Shown here piece by piece: positions 1 to 7,842 of a stretch of DNA of 64,000 nucleotides. Under the pieces are notes generated by a model. It did not search any database and was not told the origin of the DNA. It saw only the letters and a list, made by a program, of their open reading frames with translations. This DNA is from Candidatus Riflebacteria bacterium HGW-Riflebacteria-1 (GTDB taxonomy: Bacteria; Muiribacteriota; Ozemobacteria; Ozemobacterales; Ozemobacteraceae), in NCBI GenBank assembly GCA_002839445.1, contig PGYB01000008.1, forward strand, positions 92,317 through 156,316, in the 5' to 3' direction. Made by a program: the position numbers and the translations under genes. Positions within the stretch are counted from its first letter, which is position 1, and every line of letters starts with the position of its first letter.

Positions 1-121
1 CCCCCATGGCAGAAAGAACAATCAGGGGCTTTTCATCAATGTTCATTTTTATGATATCGACTACATGCCTGATTCTCTCAGCATTTGCCAGAGAGCTGCC
101 GCCAAATTTCATGATGATCAT
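1..121 (-). CDS. lysC: Aspartate kinase, N-terminal part (runs off the window)
   Basis: Aspartate kinase phosphorylates aspartate in the cytoplasm, the first step towards lysine, threonine and methionine. Only about 40 codons are inside the window. They read MKFGGSSLANAERIRHV and, further on, VLSAMGG, the nucleotide-binding start of the amino-acid kinase fold (the K-F-G-G-S/T-S loop and the V-S-A-M-G strand). The start at 121 is chosen because GAGGAG lies nine bases upstream (131-136). A second in-frame ATG at 112 is too far from it. The 170 bases upstream, shared with the divergent gene at 291, show no lysine riboswitch that I can recognise. The family is certain; paralogue type and regulatory ACT domains cannot be seen. 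Confidence 0.85.
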   Translation of the reverse strand, partial: MIIMKFGGSSLANAERIRHVVDIIKMNIDEKPLIVLSAMG

Positions 122-290
122 CTGCAATTACTCCTCAAACAGGGTTTTGAGCAGGCAATATTACAATTTTTAGCACAATACGACAAGCAACAAACTTAAG
201 AGTTTTACCAAAAGCCGTTGTAAATTGACGACTTACTGACACAACGATTACAATAACGACCGTTCACTTTAATATTTAAGGGTTCTTATA

Positions 291-791
291 ATGCTAAAGT
301 ACATTTGCCGCTCAGACCGATCTGGCACGAGCACAGCAGCTGAAGTAATGATTGCAGGCGTTGTCATGCTTCTTCTTTACATCGCATTTCTAGCGATGAA
401 TCCATTGTACAAGCCACCTTCCGGGCGCGAACTTTCCAGAGCAAAAGCCTGTCTGACAAACATGCGGCTTCTTTCCGGGGCAATTGAAATGTATAATCTA
501 GACGGAAAGTTCATGACAGAACTCGATATCGAGGCCCTCAAGACCGGCAAGTTTTTAAAAGGCGAAGTACAATGCCTGGAAACCAGAGCGGCAAGTTATA
601 TTGGCATAGGGCTTACCGCAGAGTCACTAGCCGATAATTCCGGCATCAGTTGTGAATATCACGGCAGCCAGACTCAGCTTAAAGAGAAAGTTGCCGATCT
701 TGAAAAACGAGTTGCGTGGGAAGATTCATTTCTTGGCAGAATACCGCACGCCATCAGTCGATTTTTCACGGAAGAATTGCCGAAAATCTGA
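291..791 (+). CDS. Type IV pilin-like membrane-anchored protein
   Basis: This 166-residue protein has a short polar N-terminus and a hydrophobic helix at about residues 17-37. The sequence G-T-S-T-A-A-E just before it resembles a prepilin peptidase site, but the glutamate is at +6 rather than +5. After the helix comes K-x-C-x-x-N-x-R-x-x-x-G-A-x-E-M-x-N-x-D (near residues 52-71), then a C-x-Y-H-G element near 125. The same blocks recur in the protein at 36498. Family knowledge suggests a pseudopilin or minor-pilin fold with a surface-exposed C-terminus; this is not proven. AAGGG lies eight bases before the ATG. The gene is divergent from the aspartate kinase. No assembly genes adjoin it, although a PilT-type ATPase lies at 5286. 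Confidence 0.55.
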   Translation: MLKYICRSDRSGTSTAAEVMIAGVVMLLLYIAFLAMNPLYKPPSGRELSRAKACLTNMRLLSGAIEMYNLDGKFMTELDIEALKTGKFLKGEVQCLETRAASYIGIGLTAESLADNSGISCEYHGSQTQLKEKVADLEKRVAWEDSFLGRIPHAISRFFTEELPKI

Positions 792-809
792 TTTTTTTTG
801 TAGCTTATA

Positions 810-841
810 ACGGTAAGGCTATCAAACAAGCACCTTACCGT
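810..841. repeat. Perfect 9-bp inverted repeat (stem-loop)
   Basis: ACGGTAAGG (810-818) and CCTTACCGT (833-841) pair perfectly around a 14-base loop. It lies 18 bases after the pilin-like stop codon. No T-run follows on either strand, so it is not a standard intrinsic terminator; it may stabilise the mRNA 3' end. The rest of 792-986 has no recognisable feature. Confidence 0.4.
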
Positions 842-986
842 GCAACAAGCCTTTGCGTCAAATCTGCTCGGACGGCCAATCTACGCTCATGGGAACCCGC
901 CTGCGCCCTTGTTAATGTGTTTATAGATGGCTGCTTAGATACAACTTCTGCCAGCGCAACCCCGTAATTCAAATGTGACAATGAAC

Positions 987-2903
987 TTAGTCTTTCGGCA
1001 GCGGGTAGTTGATCACCAGATTTTCTACCGCACTGCGCTCATCGTCGTTGAGGCCGATGCGTTTTTCAACTTCGTCCTTAACAGTGATCAGCGCGCTCTC
1101 GGTTACGGTCTCGCTTACCAGGCGATAATTTTTGGCGATACTGTCTTCGATCTTTTTAATCTTGTCCTGATATGCCTCAACACGCTTTTTTGTCTCGTCA
1201 CTGACCAGTGAGTCGATAACTTCACGGCCGGCAGCCTTGAATTCAAGCGTTACACGTTCGCGAATCGAATCCTGCAGACGCTCCTCGATCAGCTCTGGAT
1301 TCTGCATGATATTATGGGCCTGCTGAAATGTCTCGAAGGCCCTTTTCAACTCTGGCTGTGAGTCGATTACACGCATGGCTTGTTCAAAACCGTGCTGGGC
1401 AACCAGATCGCGAATATTGCCGCTGCGCGCAGTGTTGATAAGATCGACAGCCTGCTCAACCTTACGTTTTACATCTGGCGGCAGGCTTTCAACAACAACC
1501 TCTTTAAGAATATCCTGGCGGCTAACGGCTTCACCCTTGATCAGGCGCTGCACAAGAGGGTTCTCAAGAACTTTGTCAGGCAGCAATTTTGCGGCAATGC
1601 GTTCGGTCAGGCCTTTTCCGGTAGCCTCCTCAAAGAGAAAATTCACAGCGTTATAAGGGTTGCTGCTGTTCTTAACCAGATCGACGATCTTTTTGAACTT
1701 TTCGAACTTTTCGACGACCTCGCTAACGCGGTCAAGCGCGTTGTTGATCCACTTTATCGCTTTGATGAACCCGGAATCTTCTTTGGGCAGTTCAGTGAGA
1801 AAGTCATGCATAAGAAACTGCTCAAGTTCGTTGCGACGAGCAATGAGCGCATCAAGCTTCTCGTCTTTGAGGCCGACTTCTGCCTGTAGTTTGAGAATCT
1901 GAATATGCTTGTCCTGCAGGCTCTGGCGAAGATCTTTGCGTTTCTCCCATTCTTCCGAGGTGTATTTGCTCGTCATCTCGTCGATTTCAGCCTGGGTGCG
2001 GGCGATTACTTCACGGCAGGTTTTTATACTGGGATTGTTATGCTTGCCGCCATAGCGATGTTGCATGCTTTCATCGGCAAGCGCCGCATTGATTCTGGCG
2101 ATTTCTTTTTGGCTGGTCTCGATCATGGTTCTGAAATAACCAGTGCTCATCCAGTTGAAGGCGCGCGAAGTATAGGTGCCCTCTGCCATTCTTTTCGTCA
2201 TGTCGGCAATCGATTTTTCCCAGCTCTCCGTAGCCTGCTCGGCGCTTTTTACGTTGTCAGCCGGTTCTTTGCCTTCTGCCGACTTTTTTCTAAGTTCTTC
2301 TACCTTCTGAACATGTTCCTGCAGTGAATCTCTGGCTGCCTGCAGTTCTTTCTCGTGCTCTACGGTCAACCGGGCCAGATCACTCTGAGCTTTCTCGATT
2401 TGCTCTTCATATTTTTTAATCTCGTTCGCTGCATATTCTCTGGTGGCAGTAATCTGGTCTTCAAATTCTTTGAGATATTTGAGTTTCGCATGCTTCTGCA
2501 GAAAGAAGCCCCATTTGTTTTCTTCCATCTGATACTCGACCAACCGTTTTTCGGAATTGAGCCGGTCAAGCCTGTCAAGCAGCGCGAGACGCTGTTCTGC
2601 GCTCAGGTCGGGTGCGTTTTCGTTTTGTATCTTTTCGATTGAGCTTTCAGTGAGAGTCAGCAGATCACGAGCCCAGCTCTTTTTCTGGTCAACGGTTACT
2701 TTGATTTCGGCAGAGAGACGCGTAACTTCATCTTCGTTGCCGGCTTTGCGGGCAGCCTGCATTTTCTGCAGCGCAGCGCGTTCAGCGATGTAAACTGAGC
2801 TGATAATCCCTTCCTGAGCCTGCGCGACCAAGGACGCCAAAAGCAGAGTAACTGCTAAAACCGTCTGAACCAACCATTTAACGATGCCTCTGTGTTTAAA
2901 CAT
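987..2903 (-). CDS. Secreted coiled-coil protein of unknown function
   Basis: This 638-residue protein starts with a clear signal peptide (cleavage probably after A-Q-A, near residue 29), so it should be periplasmic or secreted. Residues about 30-370 are rich in Glu, Lys, Gln and Ala with heptad-like spacing, pointing to long coiled coils. The C-terminal part is also helical and charged, with no cysteine pattern or catalytic motif that I recognise. GGAGG lies five bases before the ATG. The gene stands alone on its strand, with a pilin-like gene converging from the left and another exported protein diverging on the right. A structural or scaffold role in the envelope is possible but is only inferred. 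Confidence 0.6.
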   Translation of the reverse strand: MFKHRGIVKWLVQTVLAVTLLLASLVAQAQEGIISSVYIAERAALQKMQAARKAGNEDEVTRLSAEIKVTVDQKKSWARDLLTLTESSIEKIQNENAPDLSAEQRLALLDRLDRLNSEKRLVEYQMEENKWGFFLQKHAKLKYLKEFEDQITATREYAANEIKKYEEQIEKAQSDLARLTVEHEKELQAARDSLQEHVQKVEELRKKSAEGKEPADNVKSAEQATESWEKSIADMTKRMAEGTYTSRAFNWMSTGYFRTMIETSQKEIARINAALADESMQHRYGGKHNNPSIKTCREVIARTQAEIDEMTSKYTSEEWEKRKDLRQSLQDKHIQILKLQAEVGLKDEKLDALIARRNELEQFLMHDFLTELPKEDSGFIKAIKWINNALDRVSEVVEKFEKFKKIVDLVKNSSNPYNAVNFLFEEATGKGLTERIAAKLLPDKVLENPLVQRLIKGEAVSRQDILKEVVVESLPPDVKRKVEQAVDLINTARSGNIRDLVAQHGFEQAMRVIDSQPELKRAFETFQQAHNIMQNPELIEERLQDSIRERVTLEFKAAGREVIDSLVSDETKKRVEAYQDKIKKIEDSIAKNYRLVSETVTESALITVKDEVEKRIGLNDDERSAVENLVINYPLPKD

Positions 2904-3124
2904 TGCTGCCTCCGAGAATTTATATTAGCCATGTTTCTATAAAGCCGAATTATAGCAGGCAATGTTAATATTGCAAACCCGCATTCCAGCGAAGATAAAA
3001 GCCATGCAGATGCGCAATCGAGCAAAAAGCGCTTGCCGAGGCTATGCGGTTGGAGTTGTCGTGATTTGGATATAGTGGATGGTGTATAATTTAGTTCAGA
3101 GTCATTTTATTTCAGGAGATTTTT

Positions 3125-3652
3125 ATGAGGAAACTGCCGGCTGTTATCTTTGCGCTGTTTTTGTGTCTGAGCCTTGCCACGACCGTGCTCGCTGAAACTG
3201 AGCCTGTCAGAGCAGACATTCTGTTCGCGAAGTATTACATTAACTGGGCCTGGGGCTTTGATTTCAAAGGCATCACAGTCGACTCAGCCGGGCAGGTGCA
3301 GGCATTTGTCTACGATGATACCACCAGAATGCCAGATTTCGATCGCGCCGCCTTGACGGCCGAACAGTTGAACGTGCTTTATCAGCCTGGCAGAAAGCTG
3401 GTAACGACAGTTGCCGCTGACAAGCTTCAGCAGATGGTCGAGCTTATTCCTCATGCAGCTGTTGGCAGCATGTCGGAACGCGTGAATGAAGGCAACGATA
3501 TGGGTACAAACGCATGGGTGGCGTATCAAATGGATAGTCAAACCGGTCTTTTCAAGGAAATTGATCTCAAGGACAAGGGCGACTGGAGTTCACACAATCT
3601 GGCAACCGCAGCCGTCGAACTTGTCGACTGGCTCAGCAGCCTGCAGCAATAA
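3125..3652 (+). CDS. Small exported protein of unknown function
   Basis: The 175-residue product has a standard signal peptide with likely cleavage after V-L-A (near residue 23). The mature domain of about 150 residues has no cysteines and no motif I know. Its mixed pattern (Y-Y-I-N-W-A-W-G-F-D, then amphipathic helices) suggests one small globular domain. AGGAG sits six bases before the ATG, and a TATAAT hexamer at 3085-3090 is a plausible -10 element, although no good -35 is visible. It diverges from the coiled-coil protein gene and has no operon partner. Confidence 0.55.
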   Translation: MRKLPAVIFALFLCLSLATTVLAETEPVRADILFAKYYINWAWGFDFKGITVDSAGQVQAFVYDDTTRMPDFDRAALTAEQLNVLYQPGRKLVTTVAADKLQQMVELIPHAAVGSMSERVNEGNDMGTNAWVAYQMDSQTGLFKEIDLKDKGDWSSHNLATAAVELVDWLSSLQQ

Positions 3653-3952
3653 AAACAACCAGAACCGTCAAAAAATACAGGCAGCATAACAATCCAGCGA
3701 GTGACTTGCAATACTCTGGAAATTTGAGACAAGCTCAAAGCTGGCTTATGGCTTAGCCACACATTTTCTGCACTTTACTTCTCGCACTGACGCCATATAC
3801 CTGGCTTTCCGTGCGAAGTAATCTCCGTAAAACCAAATTTTGCATATTGCTGAAGCCTGTAAGCAACAGCAATATGGCACAGCGAGTGCATGCAAGAGTT
3901 TATACAATATCAAAAACCAGCATCACACAACGTGGTTCAGATTTAGATTCCG
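3653..3952. other. Intergenic stretch with no recognisable feature
   Basis: These 300 bases separate two convergent genes. I see no convincing reading frame, terminator hairpin with a T-run, or repeat. Confidence 0.4.
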
Positions 3953-5068
3953 TCACTTGCCCTGCTTCTTAGCTTCGATGAATTTGATGATTCCTTCAAC
4001 TTCGACAAAATCCTGGTCGAAAGCCTGAAGGAATGTAGGCGAGCCAGGAATTTCATTTGCTTTAACGCTCAACAGGGCTTCGAGAAACTTTTCGCGCAGG
4101 TTTAGCGGGCAATCCTGTCGGCAGACAATAACGTCTGAAGGAATCTCATTGGTTTTGGCGAGCACAATGATCTTATCAAGAACAGTCTTGTCTTTAATCG
4201 AGTTGAGCGTGTCGTCGAGGCAAACCCCGGCGTCGATCTTGCCGGCAAGCACTGCGCGTAGAACATTGTCGTGATTTTTCAGAAAAAACACCTGTGAATC
4301 CCGGAAAGGATTTATGCCCAGCTGCAGCAGGAGATAGAGCGGGTAGATGTATCCACTGGTAGATTCTGGATCAACAAAACCAATTCTAGCGCCTTTGAGG
4401 TCTTCGAGGCCCTGAACCTTGCCCTTTGCCGGCGCAATGAACACGCCACGGTAGGCTGTCGCTGCACCGAATTTAGCCTTGGCAACCGGCATCAAATGAT
4501 CTTTATCACGACGACTCAGGTAAGCAGCCGGGCCAACCCAGGCAAAATCAATATTGCCGCGGGCGAGAGCGTCAATAACGCTGGCGTAGTCATTACGATT
4601 CGAGACCAGGCGAACATCTTTCGCGCCAGACTTTTTCTGCAGCAATCTCAGCAGCGGAACGGCCTGAGTCATCATTTCGCGCAGACTTCGGTAAGGAATG
4701 CGGCCAAGACGAATGCTTTTTTCTTCAAGCTTGATTGGCGCTCCCGGCTCAAGCATCGGTGGGCGGACCTCGGCAAACGACTGATCAGAGTTGGTAGATT
4801 CACCATCGTCGCCGTCAGACAAGTATGTATCATCAGAATAGGCCGAGTAATCGGTAGCATCGTCTTCGTAATAGCCACCCTTGAAAAAGTCATCTGCTGA
4901 GTCATCAGAAGAGTCAGCGGCTTGATAGTCATCATCGCTGTAGCTGTCGAGATAATTGTTGCCTCTATCTTTGGGAAAATCCTCCCAGGCCTGGCAGATC
5001 GCCGGCTGCAGAAAGATGTTCAGATACAAGCAGGCAAAAATAACACAAATCCTGGTTTTGCTGGTCAA
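3953..5068 (-). CDS. PhnD-like periplasmic substrate-binding protein
   Basis: This 371-residue exported protein belongs to the phosphate/phosphonate-type (PhnD/SsuA-like) binding proteins of ABC transporters. Visible marks are G-R-I-P-Y-R-S at the first strand (about residue 122), the pocket sequence N-I-D-F-A-W-V-G-P-A-A-Y near 173-184, then G-A-R-I-G-F-V-D-P-E-S-T-S-G-Y. A signal peptide ends at Q-A (residue 27). Between it and the domain lies an Asp/Ser/Tyr-rich linker of about 70 residues, unusual for the family. The start codon is TTG, supported by a perfect AGGAGG eight bases upstream. No permease or ATPase gene is adjacent, so it is an orphan whose ligand is unknown; such orphans can act as sensors. 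Confidence 0.75.
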   Translation of the reverse strand: MTSKTRICVIFACLYLNIFLQPAICQAWEDFPKDRGNNYLDSYSDDDYQAADSSDDSADDFFKGGYYEDDATDYSAYSDDTYLSDGDDGESTNSDQSFAEVRPPMLEPGAPIKLEEKSIRLGRIPYRSLREMMTQAVPLLRLLQKKSGAKDVRLVSNRNDYASVIDALARGNIDFAWVGPAAYLSRRDKDHLMPVAKAKFGAATAYRGVFIAPAKGKVQGLEDLKGARIGFVDPESTSGYIYPLYLLLQLGINPFRDSQVFFLKNHDNVLRAVLAGKIDAGVCLDDTLNSIKDKTVLDKIIVLAKTNEIPSDVIVCRQDCPLNLREKFLEALLSVKANEIPGSPTFLQAFDQDFVEVEGIIKFIEAKKQGK

Positions 5069-5188
5069 TTCGGGTGCCTCCTGGCAACGATGTTTTACTT
5101 CAGATGATTATGGCTTTTTAAAAGGCTGTTGATAGATATCTTAGGCCAGATTAGTATCTCTGGTCAAGAACCAGCTTGGTTAAGCATA

Positions 5189-5221
5189 ATTTGCACCATT
5201 ACGCTGCAAATTTAGTATAAT
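5189..5221 (+). promoter_or_regulatory. Candidate promoter with overlapping inverted repeat
   Basis: TATAAT (5216-5221) lies 65 bases before the cNMP-PilT start. A TTGCAC (5191-5196) is a possible -35 at a rather long 19-base spacing. A perfect inverted repeat, ATTTGCA-N9-TGCAAAT (5189-5211), covers this -35 and the spacer, where a repressor or activator could bind. It does not match the TGTGA-N6-TCACA site of Crp. Confidence 0.4.
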
Positions 5222-5285
5222 GCATTAGAAAAATTGCCCGTTAATATAGCGGAAACTGACTGAGATTGCGCGCAGGGAGAAGATT

Positions 5286-7094
5286 ATGCGAGTTCTGCAG
5301 CGAACACCGGAAATTTTGAGCGAAGCCAACAGTGCGTTCGACACCAATTCTTTTTTTGAACCTCTTAGCGATGCCCAGCGCGATCAGGTCATCAGCAAGG
5401 CCGGCACAATCGAGGCCTATGATGATGGCGAATTTATCGTAAAGACCGGTGACCCGGCAGATTTTCTTTTTGTGGTAATTTCGGGCCAGGTTGCGATTGT
5501 TGCCGGCGAAGGCGAGGATCAGATAGAACTCACCTGCCTAGAACGCTCGCAGATGGCCGGAGAAATGGCGGTTATTCTTGACGAAAAGCGCACGGCCAAC
5601 TGCATCGCACGCGGTGAAACGCGCATTCTCAAGCTGGCGCGTGAGGTTTTCCGCAAAGTAATGACTGCGGTTCCTGAAGCAGGCATGTCGATGCTGCGCA
5701 TGCTTGCCGAGCGTCTTAAAAAGACTTCGCGACCGCCAATTCATAAAGATTATCGCAGTGACGCGGCAATTCCGGCGGTTGAAGTTTTGCGCCTGATCCC
5801 GATAGCATTTATGCAGAGGCATCGCGTAGCTCCGGTGCGCAGACAAGATACCAAACTGCTACTGGGCTACTGCGACCGCATGGACGAGAACCTGCTCGCC
5901 TCGGTCCGCCAGTTGCTGCCAAGCATGAAAATCGACCCGGTTGCGATCGAAGCGGCCTACTTTGAAAAAATCATGCAAACTTACGGCGGTGATGCGTCGG
6001 CAGAACCTTCTATGGCAAGCGGTTCCGGCGCTCAACACATCGACGATCTGCTAAAAAGGCTTGTAGCTGAAGGTGGCTCAGACCTGCACCTGTCTGCCGG
6101 GCAGGTGCCAAGATGGCGCATTGATGGTCGCATACTGCCAATCGCCGGCTTTCTTAAACTCGCCCCCAATGAAGTATTCAAACTGATTGCACCGATCATG
6201 CGACCTGAATCAGTTGAAAAATTCAACAATACCAGCGACGAAGATTTTGCCTATGCCATGGACAAACACTCAAGGTTCCGCATCAATCTTCTGCGCGACT
6301 CACATGGTGTCAGCGCGGTGTTTCGCCACATTCCAAATACAATATTCACCCTCGAAGAACTCGGAATGCCAGAAGTGCTCAGACGCTGGGCCGAATCACC
6401 CAAGGGCCTGATTCTGGTTACCGGGCCGACCGGCAGCGGCAAGAGCACGACCCTGGCGGCCATGCTCGATCACATCAACCGAAACAAAGAATGTCACATT
6501 TTGACTATCGAAGATCCGGTAGAATTCGTTCATCAAAGCAGAAAAGCGCTGGTCAACCAGCGTGAGGTCGGAGTGCATACTGCTTCATTTTCTCGCGCAC
6601 TGCGGGCCGCGCTACGCGAAGATCCAGATGTCGTTCTTGTCGGCGAAATGCGCGACCTGGAAACCATTTCGATGGCACTGGAAACCGCCAACACCGGGCA
6701 TCTGGTTCTGGCAACGCTGCACACTTCAACAGCGATTAGTACGGTAAGCCGCATTGTCGACCAGTTTCCCGCCGAAGCCCAGGAGCAGATCAGAACCAGT
6801 CTGGCTGACAACCTGCTCGGCGTCTGCTGTCAGACGCTCTGCCGCAAAATTGGCGGCGGGCGCGTTCCAGCACTGGAAATACTGGTTATGGACTACGCGA
6901 TGGGCAACATGATTCGCGAAGGGCGCACCCACATGCTGCTGACCGCGATGACTACAGGCCAGAACAAAGGCAATCGACTGCTTAACGACGATCTCGCCAA
7001 GCTGGTGCAGTCAGGAAAAATAACCAAAGAAGAAGCTCTCAGCAACGCTGTCGACCATGCTGACATGTCCCGCCGGCTTGGATTGACAAAATAG
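5286..7094 (+). CDS. PilT-family ATPase with N-terminal cNMP-binding domain
   Basis: PilT ATPases power retraction of type IV pili from the cytoplasmic side of the inner membrane. This one has 602 residues, against about 350 for a plain PilT. Residues about 20-145 form a cyclic-nucleotide-binding domain with a phosphate-binding cassette G-E-M-A-V-I-L-D-E-K-R-T-A (92-104) that keeps the arginine. Residues about 160-235 resemble the N-terminal GspE/MshE domain. The motor spans about 250-600: Walker A G-P-T-G-S-G-K-S (380-387), Asp box E-D-P (409-411), Walker B ending V-L-V-G-E (449-453), His box G-H-L-V-L-A-T-L-H-T (471-480). AGGGAGA precedes the ATG. The layout implies a motor gated by cAMP, cGMP or a cyclic dinucleotide; which ligand is unknown. 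No other pilus assembly genes adjoin it. Confidence 0.88.
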   Translation: MRVLQRTPEILSEANSAFDTNSFFEPLSDAQRDQVISKAGTIEAYDDGEFIVKTGDPADFLFVVISGQVAIVAGEGEDQIELTCLERSQMAGEMAVILDEKRTANCIARGETRILKLAREVFRKVMTAVPEAGMSMLRMLAERLKKTSRPPIHKDYRSDAAIPAVEVLRLIPIAFMQRHRVAPVRRQDTKLLLGYCDRMDENLLASVRQLLPSMKIDPVAIEAAYFEKIMQTYGGDASAEPSMASGSGAQHIDDLLKRLVAEGGSDLHLSAGQVPRWRIDGRILPIAGFLKLAPNEVFKLIAPIMRPESVEKFNNTSDEDFAYAMDKHSRFRINLLRDSHGVSAVFRHIPNTIFTLEELGMPEVLRRWAESPKGLILVTGPTGSGKSTTLAAMLDHINRNKECHILTIEDPVEFVHQSRKALVNQREVGVHTASFSRALRAALREDPDVVLVGEMRDLETISMALETANTGHLVLATLHTSTAISTVSRIVDQFPAEAQEQIRTSLADNLLGVCCQTLCRKIGGGRVPALEILVMDYAMGNMIREGRTHMLLTAMTTGQNKGNRLLNDDLAKLVQSGKITKEEALSNAVDHADMSRRLGLTK

Positions 7095-7101
7095 ACAACG
7101 T

Positions 7102-7659
7102 CTACTGCTGCTCTTCATGATGCTCAGCAGCATCTTCGTGGTGCTCACCGTTATCTTCGTAAGTTTTGAGTATGGCGATGCGCTCGGCTTCGGCATCGCC
7201 TGCCTCCAGATACAGCACGATTATTCTGATGATACTGTATAGCGAAAAAAGTGCGAGAAACAGCCAGGAAGTGCTGTAAACACTACGCGCCTGAATAATC
7301 TTAGGGTCGGTAATCGGGTCGAAGTAGATATTGTAATACACGATCACCTGCAGACCCAGCATACTGAGAAACGCGACTGTCATCACGCTGCCAGGTGTAG
7401 CGCTGGATCTCTGCCGCGCAACGCAAGCTAGAACGAACACTATAAACGCGGCAAAAGCTTGAAAAACCAGTGCCTGAACCATTACCGCGGTAAACGGGAA
7501 AAGACCGCCCATATCGTAATCGATGCTGCCGTCGGCGAGCAAGACCAGGTTTTCGCGCATGAACAGATAGCAATAAGGCCCATGCAGAGTGAAAAGAATG
7601 AACAGAAAAATATACATAAAAAGCCTGCTCAGAGAAGGATGCTCATGTGTTGTGGTCAT
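7102..7659 (-). CDS. Four-helix membrane protein of unknown function
   Basis: The product (about 185 residues) has four strongly hydrophobic segments and a His/Glu-rich, probably cytoplasmic tail (E-D-N-G-E-H-H-E-D-A-A-E-H-H). That tail could bind metal, but this is inference. A longer frame opens at 7719, but CGGGGGT directly before the internal ATG at 7659 and the start M-T-T-T-H-E-H make 7659 the better choice. The stop is only seven bases from the PilT-like gene's stop, so the two converge with almost no spacer. I do not recognise the family. Confidence 0.6.
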   Translation of the reverse strand: MTTTHEHPSLSRLFMYIFLFILFTLHGPYCYLFMRENLVLLADGSIDYDMGGLFPFTAVMVQALVFQAFAAFIVFVLACVARQRSSATPGSVMTVAFLSMLGLQVIVYYNIYFDPITDPKIIQARSVYSTSWLFLALFSLYSIIRIIVLYLEAGDAEAERIAILKTYEDNGEHHEDAAEHHEEQQ

Positions 7660-7842
7660 CTTTTTACCCCCGCGATAAGGTCTGTACAAATTACCGAATG
7701 CGATTCTTTGCGGCAACAATTATCACTTATCACAATAATCAGTTCACACTATCCTATAGCATACTATTTTTTGCGAAGCCATTGCGCAAATTCATTGTAC
7801 CAGTATGATTAATTGATAAAGTTTTGCGTAATGAGGTAAAAG

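Noticed and set aside
122..290. Lysine riboswitch upstream of aspartate kinase
   Set aside because: The space is short and I see no conserved lysine-riboswitch core elements.
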